From an uncultured Capnocytophaga sp. (GTDB lineage Bacteria; Bacteroidota; Bacteroidia; Flavobacteriales; Flavobacteriaceae): a stretch of 19,615 bases of DNA. The stretch covers positions 1-19,615 of the forward strand of contig NZ_CALHGG010000133.1 of assembly GCF_938029845.1 (NCBI RefSeq). Reading direction: 5' to 3'. Numbering within the stretch: the stretch's first letter is position 1; each line of letters begins with the position of its first letter. Shown here one piece after another: positions 7,377 to 13,303 of the stretch. Both the position numbers and the translations under genes were made by a program. The notes beneath the pieces were generated by a model. That model was not told the origin of the DNA, ran no database searches, and saw nothing but the letters and a program-made list of their open reading frames with translations.

Positions 7377-7508
7377 CAGAGGGCAGTCGTCAGTAGACAG
7401 AAGACAGTCGTCAGTGGACAGAAGACAGTCGTCAGTGGACAGAAGACAGAGGCTAACCACTAACAACTAACCACTAACAACTAACAACTAACAACTAACA
7501 ACTAACTT
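7376..7508. repeat. 19-heptamer array with 21-bp higher-order repeat
   Basis: It runs from the last base of the upstream stop codon into the -33 element of the next promoter in a single uninterrupted 7-bp register. There are eleven left-type units (ACAGTCG, TCAGTGG and ACAGAAG repeating as a 21-bp block at 7384-7446), then eight right-type units (CTAACCA or CTAACAA). The arms are only partly complementary (AGTGG against CCACT). No spacers or longer repeats suggest CRISPR. Confidence 0.85.
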
Positions 7509-7537
7509 GTGTATATAGAAAATAAATTGTACTTTTG
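7507..7537 (+). promoter_or_regulatory. Promoter of the first TonB C-terminal-domain gene
   Basis: TTG at 7507-7509, a 20-bp spacer and TACTTTTG at 7530-7537. The TTG overlaps the last heptamer of the upstream array. Transcription would begin near 7543, only about 13 nt before the ATG at 7556. Confidence 0.7.
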
Positions 7538-7555
7538 CCTTTCAATACAGAAAAT

Positions 7556-7984
7556 ATGACAACTATTAGGAACTTATTTCTTATAGGAATGATCTTGGGG
7601 GCTTTCTCCTTATATGCCCAAGAAGAAAAGGACGTTCCTTCTACACGGATAGATAAGCTACCTTATTACTTAAAAACCGATACCCTTACAGGAGAAAAAA
7701 AAGAAATACCTATCAAGAATTTTTTAGACCGATGGGTGAGAAAAAATTTTCAATATCCAAAAAGAGCTGTAGAAGAAATGATTGAAGGAAAAGTAATTGT
7801 AATATTCAAGATAGATGAAAAAGGGATTTTTTCTATAGAAGAAATAAGGGAGGGTAATCCTCTCCTACAAGAAGAAGCTTGTAGGGTATTTGACGGATTC
7901 CCTCAGCTCTTTCCTGCCCTACAAGGAGATAAGCCTGTAAGCATTACCATTGCCTATCCTATTGCATTCTGGCTCGGCAGATGA
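7556..7984 (+). CDS. Secreted stand-alone TonB C-terminal-domain protein, copy 1
   Basis: A 142-aa protein: a Sec signal (cleavage near SLYA before QEEKD), a linker, then a TonB C-terminal-like domain at about residues 55-139. The hallmark positions are present: FQYPKRAVEE near 66, IEGKVIVIFKIDEKG near 77-90, LLQEEACRVF near 103-112, FPALQGDKPV near 119-128 and YPIAF at the end. Unlike a true TonB it has neither a transmembrane anchor nor a Pro/Lys-rich spacer, so it would be a free periplasmic protein and cannot couple to ExbB/ExbD in the usual way. Its role is unknown. The frame stays open upstream to a TTG at 7535, but that codon lies inside the -7 box, so the start is the ATG at 7556. Confidence 0.75.
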   Translation: MTTIRNLFLIGMILGAFSLYAQEEKDVPSTRIDKLPYYLKTDTLTGEKKEIPIKNFLDRWVRKNFQYPKRAVEEMIEGKVIVIFKIDEKGIFSIEEIREGNPLLQEEACRVFDGFPQLFPALQGDKPVSITIAYPIAFWLGR

Positions 7985-7985
7985 C

Positions 7986-8016
7986 TTGTATATGTAGAAA
8001 ATAAATTGTAATTTTA
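7986..8016 (+). promoter_or_regulatory. Duplicated promoter, copy 2 (altered -7)
   Basis: TTG at 7986-7988, a 20-bp spacer and TAATTTTA at 8009-8016. It is a copy of the 7507-7537 promoter with the last -7 base changed from G to A, which should weaken it. It begins 2 bp after the stop of the first copy. Confidence 0.5.
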
Positions 8017-8031
8017 TTTCTTAAAAATATT

Positions 8032-8460
8032 ATGAAAGTAAGTAGGATTCTATATCTTATAGCTATTATTTTTAGTTCTTTTCCCTTGCTAGCACAGGAA
8101 GAAGAGGATATCCCTTTTTTCCGGATAGAGAAGCAACCTTATTACATACAAACCGATACCCTTACAGGAGAAAAAAAGGAAATACCTTTCAAGAATTTTT
8201 TAGACCAATGGGTAATAAAGAATTACAGGTACCCTCAGGAAGCTGTAGAAAAAAAGATAGAAGGCAGAGTAATCGTACAACTCAGGATTGATAAAAAGGG
8301 TATTCTTTCTATAAAAGAAATTAGAGGGCGTAATCCCCTCTTGGAAGAAGAAGCCTGTAGGATATTTGACGGATTCCCTCAGCTCTCCCCTGCCCTACTA
8401 AGAGGTAAGCCTGTAAATATTCTCTATAACTATCCTATCGTATTTAGACTCGCTAACTGA
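8032..8460 (+). CDS. Secreted stand-alone TonB C-terminal-domain protein, copy 2
   Basis: A 142-aa tandem paralogue of the gene at 7556: signal peptide ending LLAQEEED, then the same domain with YRYPQEAVEKKIEGRVIV, KKGILSI, EEEACRIFDGFPQLSPALLRG and a final YPIVF strand. It is closer to copy 3 at the N-terminus (both begin MKVSRILY, with the same FSSFPLLAQEEEDIPF stretch) and closer to copy 1 at the C-terminus (EEACRVFDGFPQL in copy 1). Such mosaic similarity fits gene conversion or stepwise tandem duplication. It has its own duplicated promoter; read-through from copy 1 is also possible. Confidence 0.72.
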   Translation: MKVSRILYLIAIIFSSFPLLAQEEEDIPFFRIEKQPYYIQTDTLTGEKKEIPFKNFLDQWVIKNYRYPQEAVEKKIEGRVIVQLRIDKKGILSIKEIRGRNPLLEEEACRIFDGFPQLSPALLRGKPVNILYNYPIVFRLAN

Positions 8461-8461
8461 C

Positions 8462-8492
8462 TTGTATATGTAGAAAATAAATTGTAATTTTA
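8462..8492 (+). promoter_or_regulatory. Duplicated promoter, copy 3 (altered -7)
   Basis: TTG at 8462-8464, a 20-bp spacer and TAATTTTA at 8485-8492. It is almost identical to the copy at 7986-8016, including the G-to-A change at the end of the -7 box. Confidence 0.5.
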
Positions 8493-8508
8493 TTTCTTAA
8501 AAAATATT

Positions 8509-8931
8509 ATGAAAGTAAGTAGAATTCTATATTTTATAGCTATTATTTTTAGTTCTTTTCCCTTGCTAGCACAGGAAGAAGAAGATATCCCTTTTGCCCT
8601 GATAGAAAAACACCCTTATTACTTACAAATAGATACCCTTACAGGAGAAACAAAAGAAATACCTTTCAAATATTTTTTAGACCAATGGGTGATAAAAAAT
8701 TTTCAATATCCTGAAGAAGCCTTGAAAAAGAAAATACAAGGTAGGGTGATACTTACTCTTAAGATAGATAAGAAAGGTATTCTTTCTATAGAAAAAGCAG
8801 AAGGAGATCCTATTTTAGAAAAAGCAGCCCGAGAGGTATTTGAAGGATTCCCTCAACTGGCTCCAGCTGAACAGCGAGGGAAACCTGTAGTGACCTTTTA
8901 TCAGTATCCTATTTCCTTTAGGAAGGATTGA
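8509..8931 (+). CDS. Secreted stand-alone TonB C-terminal-domain protein, copy 3
   Basis: A 140-aa third tandem paralogue. The signal peptide is nearly identical to copy 2; the domain has FQYPEEALKKKIQGRVILTLKI, KKGILSI, LEKAAREVFEGFPQL, APAEQRGKPV and YPISF. It is two residues shorter than copies 1 and 2 in the EEIREGNPLL region. Like them it has no membrane anchor. The region downstream (8932-9000) contains no array and no clear terminator. Confidence 0.72.
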   Translation: MKVSRILYFIAIIFSSFPLLAQEEEDIPFALIEKHPYYLQIDTLTGETKEIPFKYFLDQWVIKNFQYPEEALKKKIQGRVILTLKIDKKGILSIEKAEGDPILEKAAREVFEGFPQLAPAEQRGKPVVTFYQYPISFRKD

Positions 8932-9000
8932 GGATAGTGCTTATTATTTCAGATTTTTCCATGATCTCTCAGAAATGATTCACTAAAATAAGTGTATTTT

Positions 9001-9897
9001 ATGAACGAACATCTCAAGCAATTAGAAGCGGAAAGTATTTATATCATGCGCGAAGTAGCTGCGCAGTTTGAGCGTCCTGCCCTCCTGTTTAGTGGCGGGA
9101 AGGACTCTATTACCTTGGTACATTTGGCTATCAAGGCATTTGCCCCTATGAAGATTCCTTTTCCTTTGGTGCATATCGACACAGGACACAACTTCCCTGA
9201 GGCAATTGCCTACCGTGATGCCTTAGCCGAGCGCATCGGGGCGGAGCTTATTGTACGCCAAGTGGAAGATACGATCAAGGCGAAGGGACTCACTGAACCT
9301 AAGGGTAAGTTTGCCTCTCGCAACTGGCTACAAACGCATACCCTTTTGGACACCATTGAGGAGTTCCAGTTTGATGCTTGTATAGGGGGTGCTCGCCGCG
9401 ATGAGGAAAAAGCACGTGCCAAAGAACGCTTCTTCTCGGTACGCGATGAGTTTGGACAGTGGGATCCCAAGCTCCAGCGCCCTGAGCTGTGGAACATCTA
9501 CAACGGACGTATCCACAAGGGAGAAAATGTACGTGTATTCCCTATCTCCAACTGGACAGAATTGGACGTATGGAGCTATATCCAACAGGAAAACATAGCG
9601 CTCCCTTCTATCTACTTTGCCCACAATAGGGATGTGATTGAGCACGAAGGGCGCCTAATAGCCGTCTCCCCTTTTATCCAGATTGACGAAAACGACCAAA
9701 TCCTCAACAAGCGTGTACGCTACCGTACCGTAGGGGATATGACTTGTACGGCAGCCGTGGAGAGCAATGCCGCCACCCTTGAGGAAGTGGTAAGGGAAAT
9801 CTCCGCCTCCCGTATCTCCGAACGTGGCGAAACCCGCATCGATGACCGCGTTACCGAAGCTGCCATGGAAGATAGGAAAAAAGGAGGCTATTTCTAA
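9001..9897 (+). CDS. cysD: Sulfate adenylyltransferase subunit 2 (CysD)
   Basis: CysD is the catalytic half of ATP sulfurylase. With the GTPase CysN it makes adenosine 5'-phosphosulfate from sulfate and ATP in the cytosol. The 298-aa protein has the family's normal length and the PP-loop SGGKDS at 31-36, then PFPLVHIDTGHNFPE, GGARRDEEKARAKERFFS, WDPKLQRPELWNIYNG, VFPISNWTELDVW, CTAAVESNA and a C-terminal KKGGYF. I prefer the ATG at 9001 to an in-frame GTG at 8992, because MNEHLKQLEAESI aligns with the usual N-terminus. Unusually, no cysN, cysC or cysH lies next to it: the next genes are a small antitoxin-like protein and a zinc peptidase. No promoter box is clear upstream. Confidence 0.93.
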   Translation: MNEHLKQLEAESIYIMREVAAQFERPALLFSGGKDSITLVHLAIKAFAPMKIPFPLVHIDTGHNFPEAIAYRDALAERIGAELIVRQVEDTIKAKGLTEPKGKFASRNWLQTHTLLDTIEEFQFDACIGGARRDEEKARAKERFFSVRDEFGQWDPKLQRPELWNIYNGRIHKGENVRVFPISNWTELDVWSYIQQENIALPSIYFAHNRDVIEHEGRLIAVSPFIQIDENDQILNKRVRYRTVGDMTCTAAVESNAATLEEVVREISASRISERGETRIDDRVTEAAMEDRKKGGYF

Positions 9898-9899
9898 TG

Positions 9900-9914
9900 A
9901 TTAATGCCATTAAT
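9900..9914. promoter_or_regulatory. Small palindrome after cysD
   Basis: ATTAATG and CATTAAT are perfect inverted repeats around one C. With flanking bases the symmetry extends to about 12 bp per side with one mismatch. It lies 2 bp after the cysD stop and 25 bp before the small antitoxin-like gene. It could be an operator for that protein or a minor RNA hairpin; it is too AT-rich to be a convincing terminator. Confidence 0.35.
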
Positions 9915-9939
9915 GATTAACTGCTAAAAACCGATAACT

Positions 9940-10182
9940 ATGCAAGCAGAAATACTTACCATTAGAATTCCTAAGGGCATTTCAAGAGAAAATGCCAAGG
10001 CAGAGCTTAAAAAACTCAATTATGAAATAATTGAAATAGGAGAACAACCCTCTGTAAAAGTTTCTCAAAAGGCTTTAGAAGCTATTAACTCAGGATTGGA
10101 AGAGGCTAAAAAAGGTGTCTTTATAGACAATGACCAAGTATTAGAAGAAACAGACCAATTAATAGAAGCATTAGCCCTCTAA
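9940..10182 (+). CDS. Small antitoxin-like protein, no partner toxin visible
   Basis: An 80-aa acidic protein I cannot place with certainty. Residues 1-40 look like a small alpha/beta segment (ILTIRIPKGISRENAKAELKKLNYEIIEIGE). The C-terminal half has KALEAINSGLEEAKKGVFIDNDQVLEET, reminiscent of the toxin-binding tail of RelB-type and DUF2683-like antitoxins. No RelE/ParE-like gene follows: 16 bp downstream is a zinc peptidase, with which it may be co-transcribed. The palindrome at 9900-9914 could be its operator. It is AT-rich compared with cysD. It could be a solitary antitoxin, a remnant, or an unrelated small protein. Confidence 0.6.
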   Translation: MQAEILTIRIPKGISRENAKAELKKLNYEIIEIGEQPSVKVSQKALEAINSGLEEAKKGVFIDNDQVLEETDQLIEALAL

Positions 10183-10198
10183 CATTTAACAATTAAAT

Positions 10199-10903
10199 AT
10201 GATTTTATACTACGTAATTTTAGGTGCCATCTTTTTGGTAAGTTGGTTGGTGAGTAACCGCCTACAAAGTAAGTTTGCACACTACTCTCAAGTGCAACTG
10301 CGCAATGGTATGAGTGGTAAGGAAATCGCTGAGAAGATGCTCCGTGACAATGGTATCTACGATGTGAAAGTAACCCATGTCCCTGGTCAGCTTACTGACC
10401 ACTATAATCCTTTGGACAAAACTGTAAACCTAAGTGAAGCGGTATATAACCAGCGTAATGCGGCTGCGGCTGCCGTTGCGGCTCATGAGTGTGGTCATGC
10501 GGTACAGCATGCACAGGCCTACCGTTGGCTCACCCTACGTTCCCAAATCGTCCCTGCGGTCAATATCTCCTCCAACCTCTCCAATATACTCATTATGATA
10601 GGCTTCGCCTTAGGGGCTTTCAGTAAGTCAACAGGCTTTGGATATTGGATAGCCGTGGCAGGGGTGGCTCTTTTTGCTATTACTACGCTCTTTACCTTCA
10701 TCACCCTCCCTGTGGAGTATGATGCCAGTAACCGCGCTTTGGCTTGGCTTAAGAACAAAAATATAGTAACTCGTGAAGAATATGCAGGTGCAGAGGACTC
10801 CCTCAAGTGGGCTGCCCGTACCTATGTGGTTGCTGCCCTCGGTTCCCTCGCCCAACTCCTTTACTGGGTCTATAGACTTATGGGAAGCAGCAGAGACGAG
10901 TAA
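10199..10903 (+). CDS. YugP-type zinc metallopeptidase, membrane-bound
   Basis: A 234-aa neutral zinc metallopeptidase of the YugP-like family (Zn_peptidase_2). It has one N-terminal transmembrane segment (about 2-18), a peptidase region with the HECGH zinc motif at 96-100 preceded by AAAAVAA, and LPVEYDAS at 170-177, where the family carries its third ligand region. Hydrophobic segments at about 129-143 and 149-169, and a final one near 208-226, complete the usual layout. Substrates are not known; a role in envelope protein quality control is inference. It lies 16 bp after the antitoxin-like gene. Its stop codon is the point where the 20-heptamer array begins. Confidence 0.88.
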   Translation: MILYYVILGAIFLVSWLVSNRLQSKFAHYSQVQLRNGMSGKEIAEKMLRDNGIYDVKVTHVPGQLTDHYNPLDKTVNLSEAVYNQRNAAAAAVAAHECGHAVQHAQAYRWLTLRSQIVPAVNISSNLSNILIMIGFALGAFSKSTGFGYWIAVAGVALFAITTLFTFITLPVEYDASNRALAWLKNKNIVTREEYAGAEDSLKWAARTYVVAALGSLAQLLYWVYRLMGSSRDE

Positions 10904-11044
10904 GTAGTGGTTAGTAAATAGTGATTAGTGGTTAGTGATTAGTGATTAGAAACTAACAACTAATAACTGAAAACTAACAACTAACAACTGAAAACTAACA
11001 ACTGAAAACTAACAACTAACAACTAACAACTAATAACTAACAAC
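10902..11044. repeat. 20-heptamer inverted array between zinc peptidase and kdsA
   Basis: The left arm has seven heptamers (10902-10950, mostly GATTAGT or GGTTAGT) beginning inside the stop codon. After a 3-bp hinge the right arm has thirteen heptamers (10954-11044: TAACAAC, TAATAAC or TGAAAAC). ACTAAC in the right arm is the reverse complement of GTTAGT in the left, so a long hairpin with several alternative registers is possible. The array ends one base before the kdsA ATG. There is no TAnnTTTG box inside, so kdsA is either read through from upstream or uses an unrecognised promoter. Confidence 0.9.
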
Positions 11045-11045
11045 T

Positions 11046-11831
11046 ATGAAGGATAACTTTCTGCTCATGGCAGGTCCTTGCGCCATAGAGGGCGAAGAAA
11101 TGGCTATGCGTATAGCCGATAAAATTGTAAAAATCACTCAGAAACTAGATATCCCCTATATCTTCAAGGGGAGCTTCAAAAAGGCCAATCGCAGCCGTAT
11201 AGACTCCTTTACGGGTATAGGTGATGAAAAAGCACTGAAGATACTCCAAAAGGTATCTCAGACCTTTGGAGTTCCTACCGTAACCGATATTCATGAGGTG
11301 AGCGATGCGGCTATGGCAGCCGAGTATGTAGATGTACTGCAAATCCCTGCCTTCTTAGTCAGACAAACCGACTTGGTTGTAGCTGCTGCTAAAACAGGCA
11401 AAACAGTCAATCTCAAAAAGGGACAATTCATGAGCCCTGAGAGTATGAAGCATGCCGTGCAAAAAGTGTTGGATAGTGGCAATGACAAGGTCTATATCAC
11501 CGACAGAGGTACTATGTTCGGCTATCAAGATATGATTGTGGATTTCCGTGGGATTCCTACTATGAAGCAGTATGCACCTGTCATTCTGGATGTTACCCAC
11601 TCCCTACAACAACCCAATCAAAGTTCAGGGGTTACAGGAGGACGTCCCGAAATGATTGAGACCATTGCCCGTGCAGGCGTTGTCAATGGAGTAGATGGTA
11701 TCTTCATAGAAACCCATTTTGACCCTGCCAATGCCAAAAGTGATGGAGCTAATATGCTTCACCTAGACCTGCTCGAAGGTCTCTTGACCCGATTGGTAGC
11801 TATCCGACAAACCATTAACACCTTCCAATAG
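11046..11831 (+). CDS. kdsA: 3-deoxy-8-phosphooctulonate synthase (Kdo-8-P synthase)
   Basis: This cytosolic enzyme condenses phosphoenolpyruvate with D-arabinose 5-phosphate to form Kdo-8-P for the lipid A inner core. The 261-aa protein carries MAGPCAIEG at 8-16, YIFKGSFKKANRSR near 38-51, PAFLVRQTDL, NLKKGQFMSP, the phosphate-binding DRGTMFGY, DVTHSLQQPN, GGRPE and IFIETHFDPANAKSDGANM. Cys12 in place of the Asn of E. coli KdsA indicates the metal-dependent class. The heptamer array runs to one base before the ATG, leaving no ribosome-binding sequence other than A-rich repeat. glsA follows after 19 bp, so the two are probably co-transcribed, although they share no pathway. Confidence 0.95.
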   Translation: MKDNFLLMAGPCAIEGEEMAMRIADKIVKITQKLDIPYIFKGSFKKANRSRIDSFTGIGDEKALKILQKVSQTFGVPTVTDIHEVSDAAMAAEYVDVLQIPAFLVRQTDLVVAAAKTGKTVNLKKGQFMSPESMKHAVQKVLDSGNDKVYITDRGTMFGYQDMIVDFRGIPTMKQYAPVILDVTHSLQQPNQSSGVTGGRPEMIETIARAGVVNGVDGIFIETHFDPANAKSDGANMLHLDLLEGLLTRLVAIRQTINTFQ

Positions 11832-11850
11832 AAAAATCATCTAAGTTACT

Positions 11851-12777
11851 ATGAACGAGCAAACAGCCTACGCCAAAACCATCACAGGCATCTATAACAA
11901 AGTATATCAAGGGAAAAACATAGGAAAAATACCTACTTATATCCCCGAATTGCTCAATGTCAGCCCTGACAAATTTGGGATTGCCATCCACACCTTAGCA
12001 GGGAAAACCTTTGGCATTGGGGATTATCAGGAAAAGTTCTCTATACAGAGTATTGCCAAAGTACTTTCGCTATCTATGGCGTATAATATCTTTGGAGATA
12101 GCATTTGGGAACGAGTATCTGTGGAGCCATCGGGCACCTCGTTCAACTCCCTCCTACAATTGGAAGCCAACAATGGGATTCCGCGTAACCCGCTAATCAA
12201 CGCAGGAGCTATTGTCATCTGCGACATCCTCCTTTCTCATTTCAAGAATGCAGAAGAAGAGTTTCTAACGTTCGTACGCCAATTGGCCAATGATCCTACA
12301 ATCAACTATTCTGAGGAGATTGCCGCTTCCGAAAAAGAAGTAGGTTACCGCAATTTTGCGCTGTGTTATTATATAAAATCATTGGGAAATATAGAAAATG
12401 ATCCAGAAAGGGTATTGGATTTCTACTTTAAGCTCTGCTCCATAGAACTTACCTGTGAGTCCTTGGCGTATGTGTTTACTTTCTTAGCCAATGACGGTAT
12501 CACCCTACACAACCAAGAGCGTATCCTCCCCCATGTATATACCAAGCGTATCAATGCCATTATGCAGACCTGTGGATTCTATGACGAATCAGGGGAATTT
12601 GCTTTCCGTGTAGGACTCCCCGGTAAGAGTGGGGTCGGCGGAGGTATCGTCGCTATCATGCCCGGTCACTACGCCATAGCTGTATGGAGTCCACGCCTGA
12701 ATGAAAAGGGCAATTCCTACCGCGGCGTGAGGTTCTTAGAAGGTTTTACTATGCAAACACAAATATCCGTATTCTAA
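11851..12777 (+). CDS. glsA: Glutaminase
   Basis: A 308-aa glutaminase of the serine beta-lactamase-like fold, hydrolysing L-glutamine to glutamate and ammonia. It is about the family's usual length (near 310 aa). The catalytic S-x-x-K is SIAK at 67-70 within FSIQSIAK; VEPSGTSFNS near 90-99, NPLINAGAI near 114-122 and the late GKSGVGGGI near 263-271 are family hallmarks. The protein has no signal peptide, so it is cytosolic. It follows kdsA with a 19-bp gap and no promoter box. In this setting it may supply ammonia or support acid tolerance; that is inference. Confidence 0.93.
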   Translation: MNEQTAYAKTITGIYNKVYQGKNIGKIPTYIPELLNVSPDKFGIAIHTLAGKTFGIGDYQEKFSIQSIAKVLSLSMAYNIFGDSIWERVSVEPSGTSFNSLLQLEANNGIPRNPLINAGAIVICDILLSHFKNAEEEFLTFVRQLANDPTINYSEEIAASEKEVGYRNFALCYYIKSLGNIENDPERVLDFYFKLCSIELTCESLAYVFTFLANDGITLHNQERILPHVYTKRINAIMQTCGFYDESGEFAFRVGLPGKSGVGGGIVAIMPGHYAIAVWSPRLNEKGNSYRGVRFLEGFTMQTQISVF

Positions 12778-12811
12778 ATAGAAAATAAAAGCATAATGCA
12801 AAAATTAATTG

Positions 12812-12819
12812 TAACTTTG
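12812..12819 (+). promoter_or_regulatory. -7 element of the small gene at 12836
   Basis: TAACTTTG matches TAnnTTTG. Transcription would begin near 12826, leaving about 10 nt before the ATG. No clear TTG lies at the -33 distance. Confidence 0.55.
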
Positions 12820-12835
12820 CAAAAAACAAAGTCTT

Positions 12836-13063
12836 ATGCCTGCTACATTAACACCACAGAAAAAAAACGAGAGGAAAACTAGTATTTCCTCTGGGCAAAA
12901 TACACTTCATTCTGTTGCTGAGCAAGACACCTCTACTCTTATAGAAACAGAAGAAGCTGAGAGAATACAACGCTTAAAAGAATCTATCCCTCAATTACAA
13001 GAGTTAACCGTTCGCCTAATAGAAGAAGGAAAACTAAAACCTTTTAATAGAAAAACAAAATAA
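12836..13063 (+). CDS. Small hypothetical protein
   Basis: A 75-aa hydrophilic protein; I do not recognise a family. The first 35 residues are Ser/Thr/Gln-rich and probably disordered. Residues about 37-68 (TEEAERIQRLKESIPQLQEL and onward) are predicted to be a single amphipathic helix, followed by a basic tail ending RKTK. It is supported as a real gene by a promoter box just upstream and a strong hairpin that starts inside its stop codon. It could bind nucleic acid through its basic end or act as a small regulator; neither is shown. Reading the same bases on the other strand gives nothing better. Confidence 0.55.
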   Translation: MPATLTPQKKNERKTSISSGQNTLHSVAEQDTSTLIETEEAERIQRLKESIPQLQELTVRLIEEGKLKPFNRKTK

Positions 13064-13111
13064 AGAGCGAATAGTTTCGCACTATTCGCTCTTCACTTTT
13101 TCGCTCTTCAT
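13063..13111. terminator. Perfect 13-bp hairpin terminator within a heptamer array
   Basis: AAGAGCGAATAGT (13063-13075) and ACTATTCGCTCTT (13081-13093) form a perfect 13-bp stem with loop TTCGC; the first paired base is the last base of the TAA stop. Seven heptamers run in register to 13111. The T-rich tail on the plus strand supports termination of the small gene. The stem also lies downstream of the reverse-strand tRNA, so it may terminate both. Confidence 0.82.
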
Positions 13112-13119
13112 TTGATTTG

Positions 13120-13190
13120 TTGGTCTACAAGGACTCGAACCTTGAATTACAGAGCCAGAATCTGTCGTGTTACCATTACACCATAGACCA
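13120..13190 (-). tRNA. tRNA-Gln (anticodon CTG)
   Basis: On the reverse strand all arms fold. The acceptor TGGTCTA pairs with TAGACCA, the D stem is GTGT/ACAC, and the anticodon stem ACAGA/TCTGT holds the loop TTCTGGC, so the anticodon CTG (at 13158-13156) reads CAG codons. The T stem CAAGG/CCTTG holds the loop TTCGAGT, the variable loop is 4 nt and the discriminator is A at 13120. The 3' CCA is not encoded. The UGG-type acceptor start is typical for tRNA-Gln. Confidence 0.95.
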
Positions 13191-13206
13191 TCGCTATTTG
13201 TGGGGG

Positions 13207-13237
13207 CAAAGATACGATTTTTTTCATAACCAACAAA
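13207..13237 (-). promoter_or_regulatory. Promoter of the tRNA-Gln gene
   Basis: On the reverse strand TTTG (13237-13234), a 19-bp spacer and TATCTTTG (13214-13207) are an ideal match to the Bacteroidota consensus. Transcription would begin near 13202, about 12 bp before the mature 5' end. Confidence 0.82.
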
Positions 13238-13242
13238 ATATT

Positions 13243-13298
13243 TTCAGTGGTTAGTGGTCTGTTGTCAATGTAGCAACTCAAAATTAAAAACTCAAAGC
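13243..13298. repeat. Heptamer array before the phospholipase gene
   Basis: Eight 7-bp units in one register: left-type units (TTCAGTG, GTTAGTG, GTCAATG), then right-type units (TAGCAAC, TCAAAAT, TAAAAAC, TCAAAGC). The unit sequences drift, but the length does not. It ends 5 bp before the ATG at 13304. No TAnnTTTG element is visible for the phospholipase gene. Confidence 0.65.
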
Positions 13299-13303
13299 TG
13301 TTA

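Noticed and set aside
7384..7508. Possible CRISPR array
   Set aside because: The units are 7 or 21 bp and contiguous, with no unique spacers of 30 bp or so and no cas genes in the window.
8932..9000. SAM or other sulfur riboswitch upstream of cysD
   Set aside because: Only about 70 bp are available and no conserved riboswitch core or stable stem is visible.
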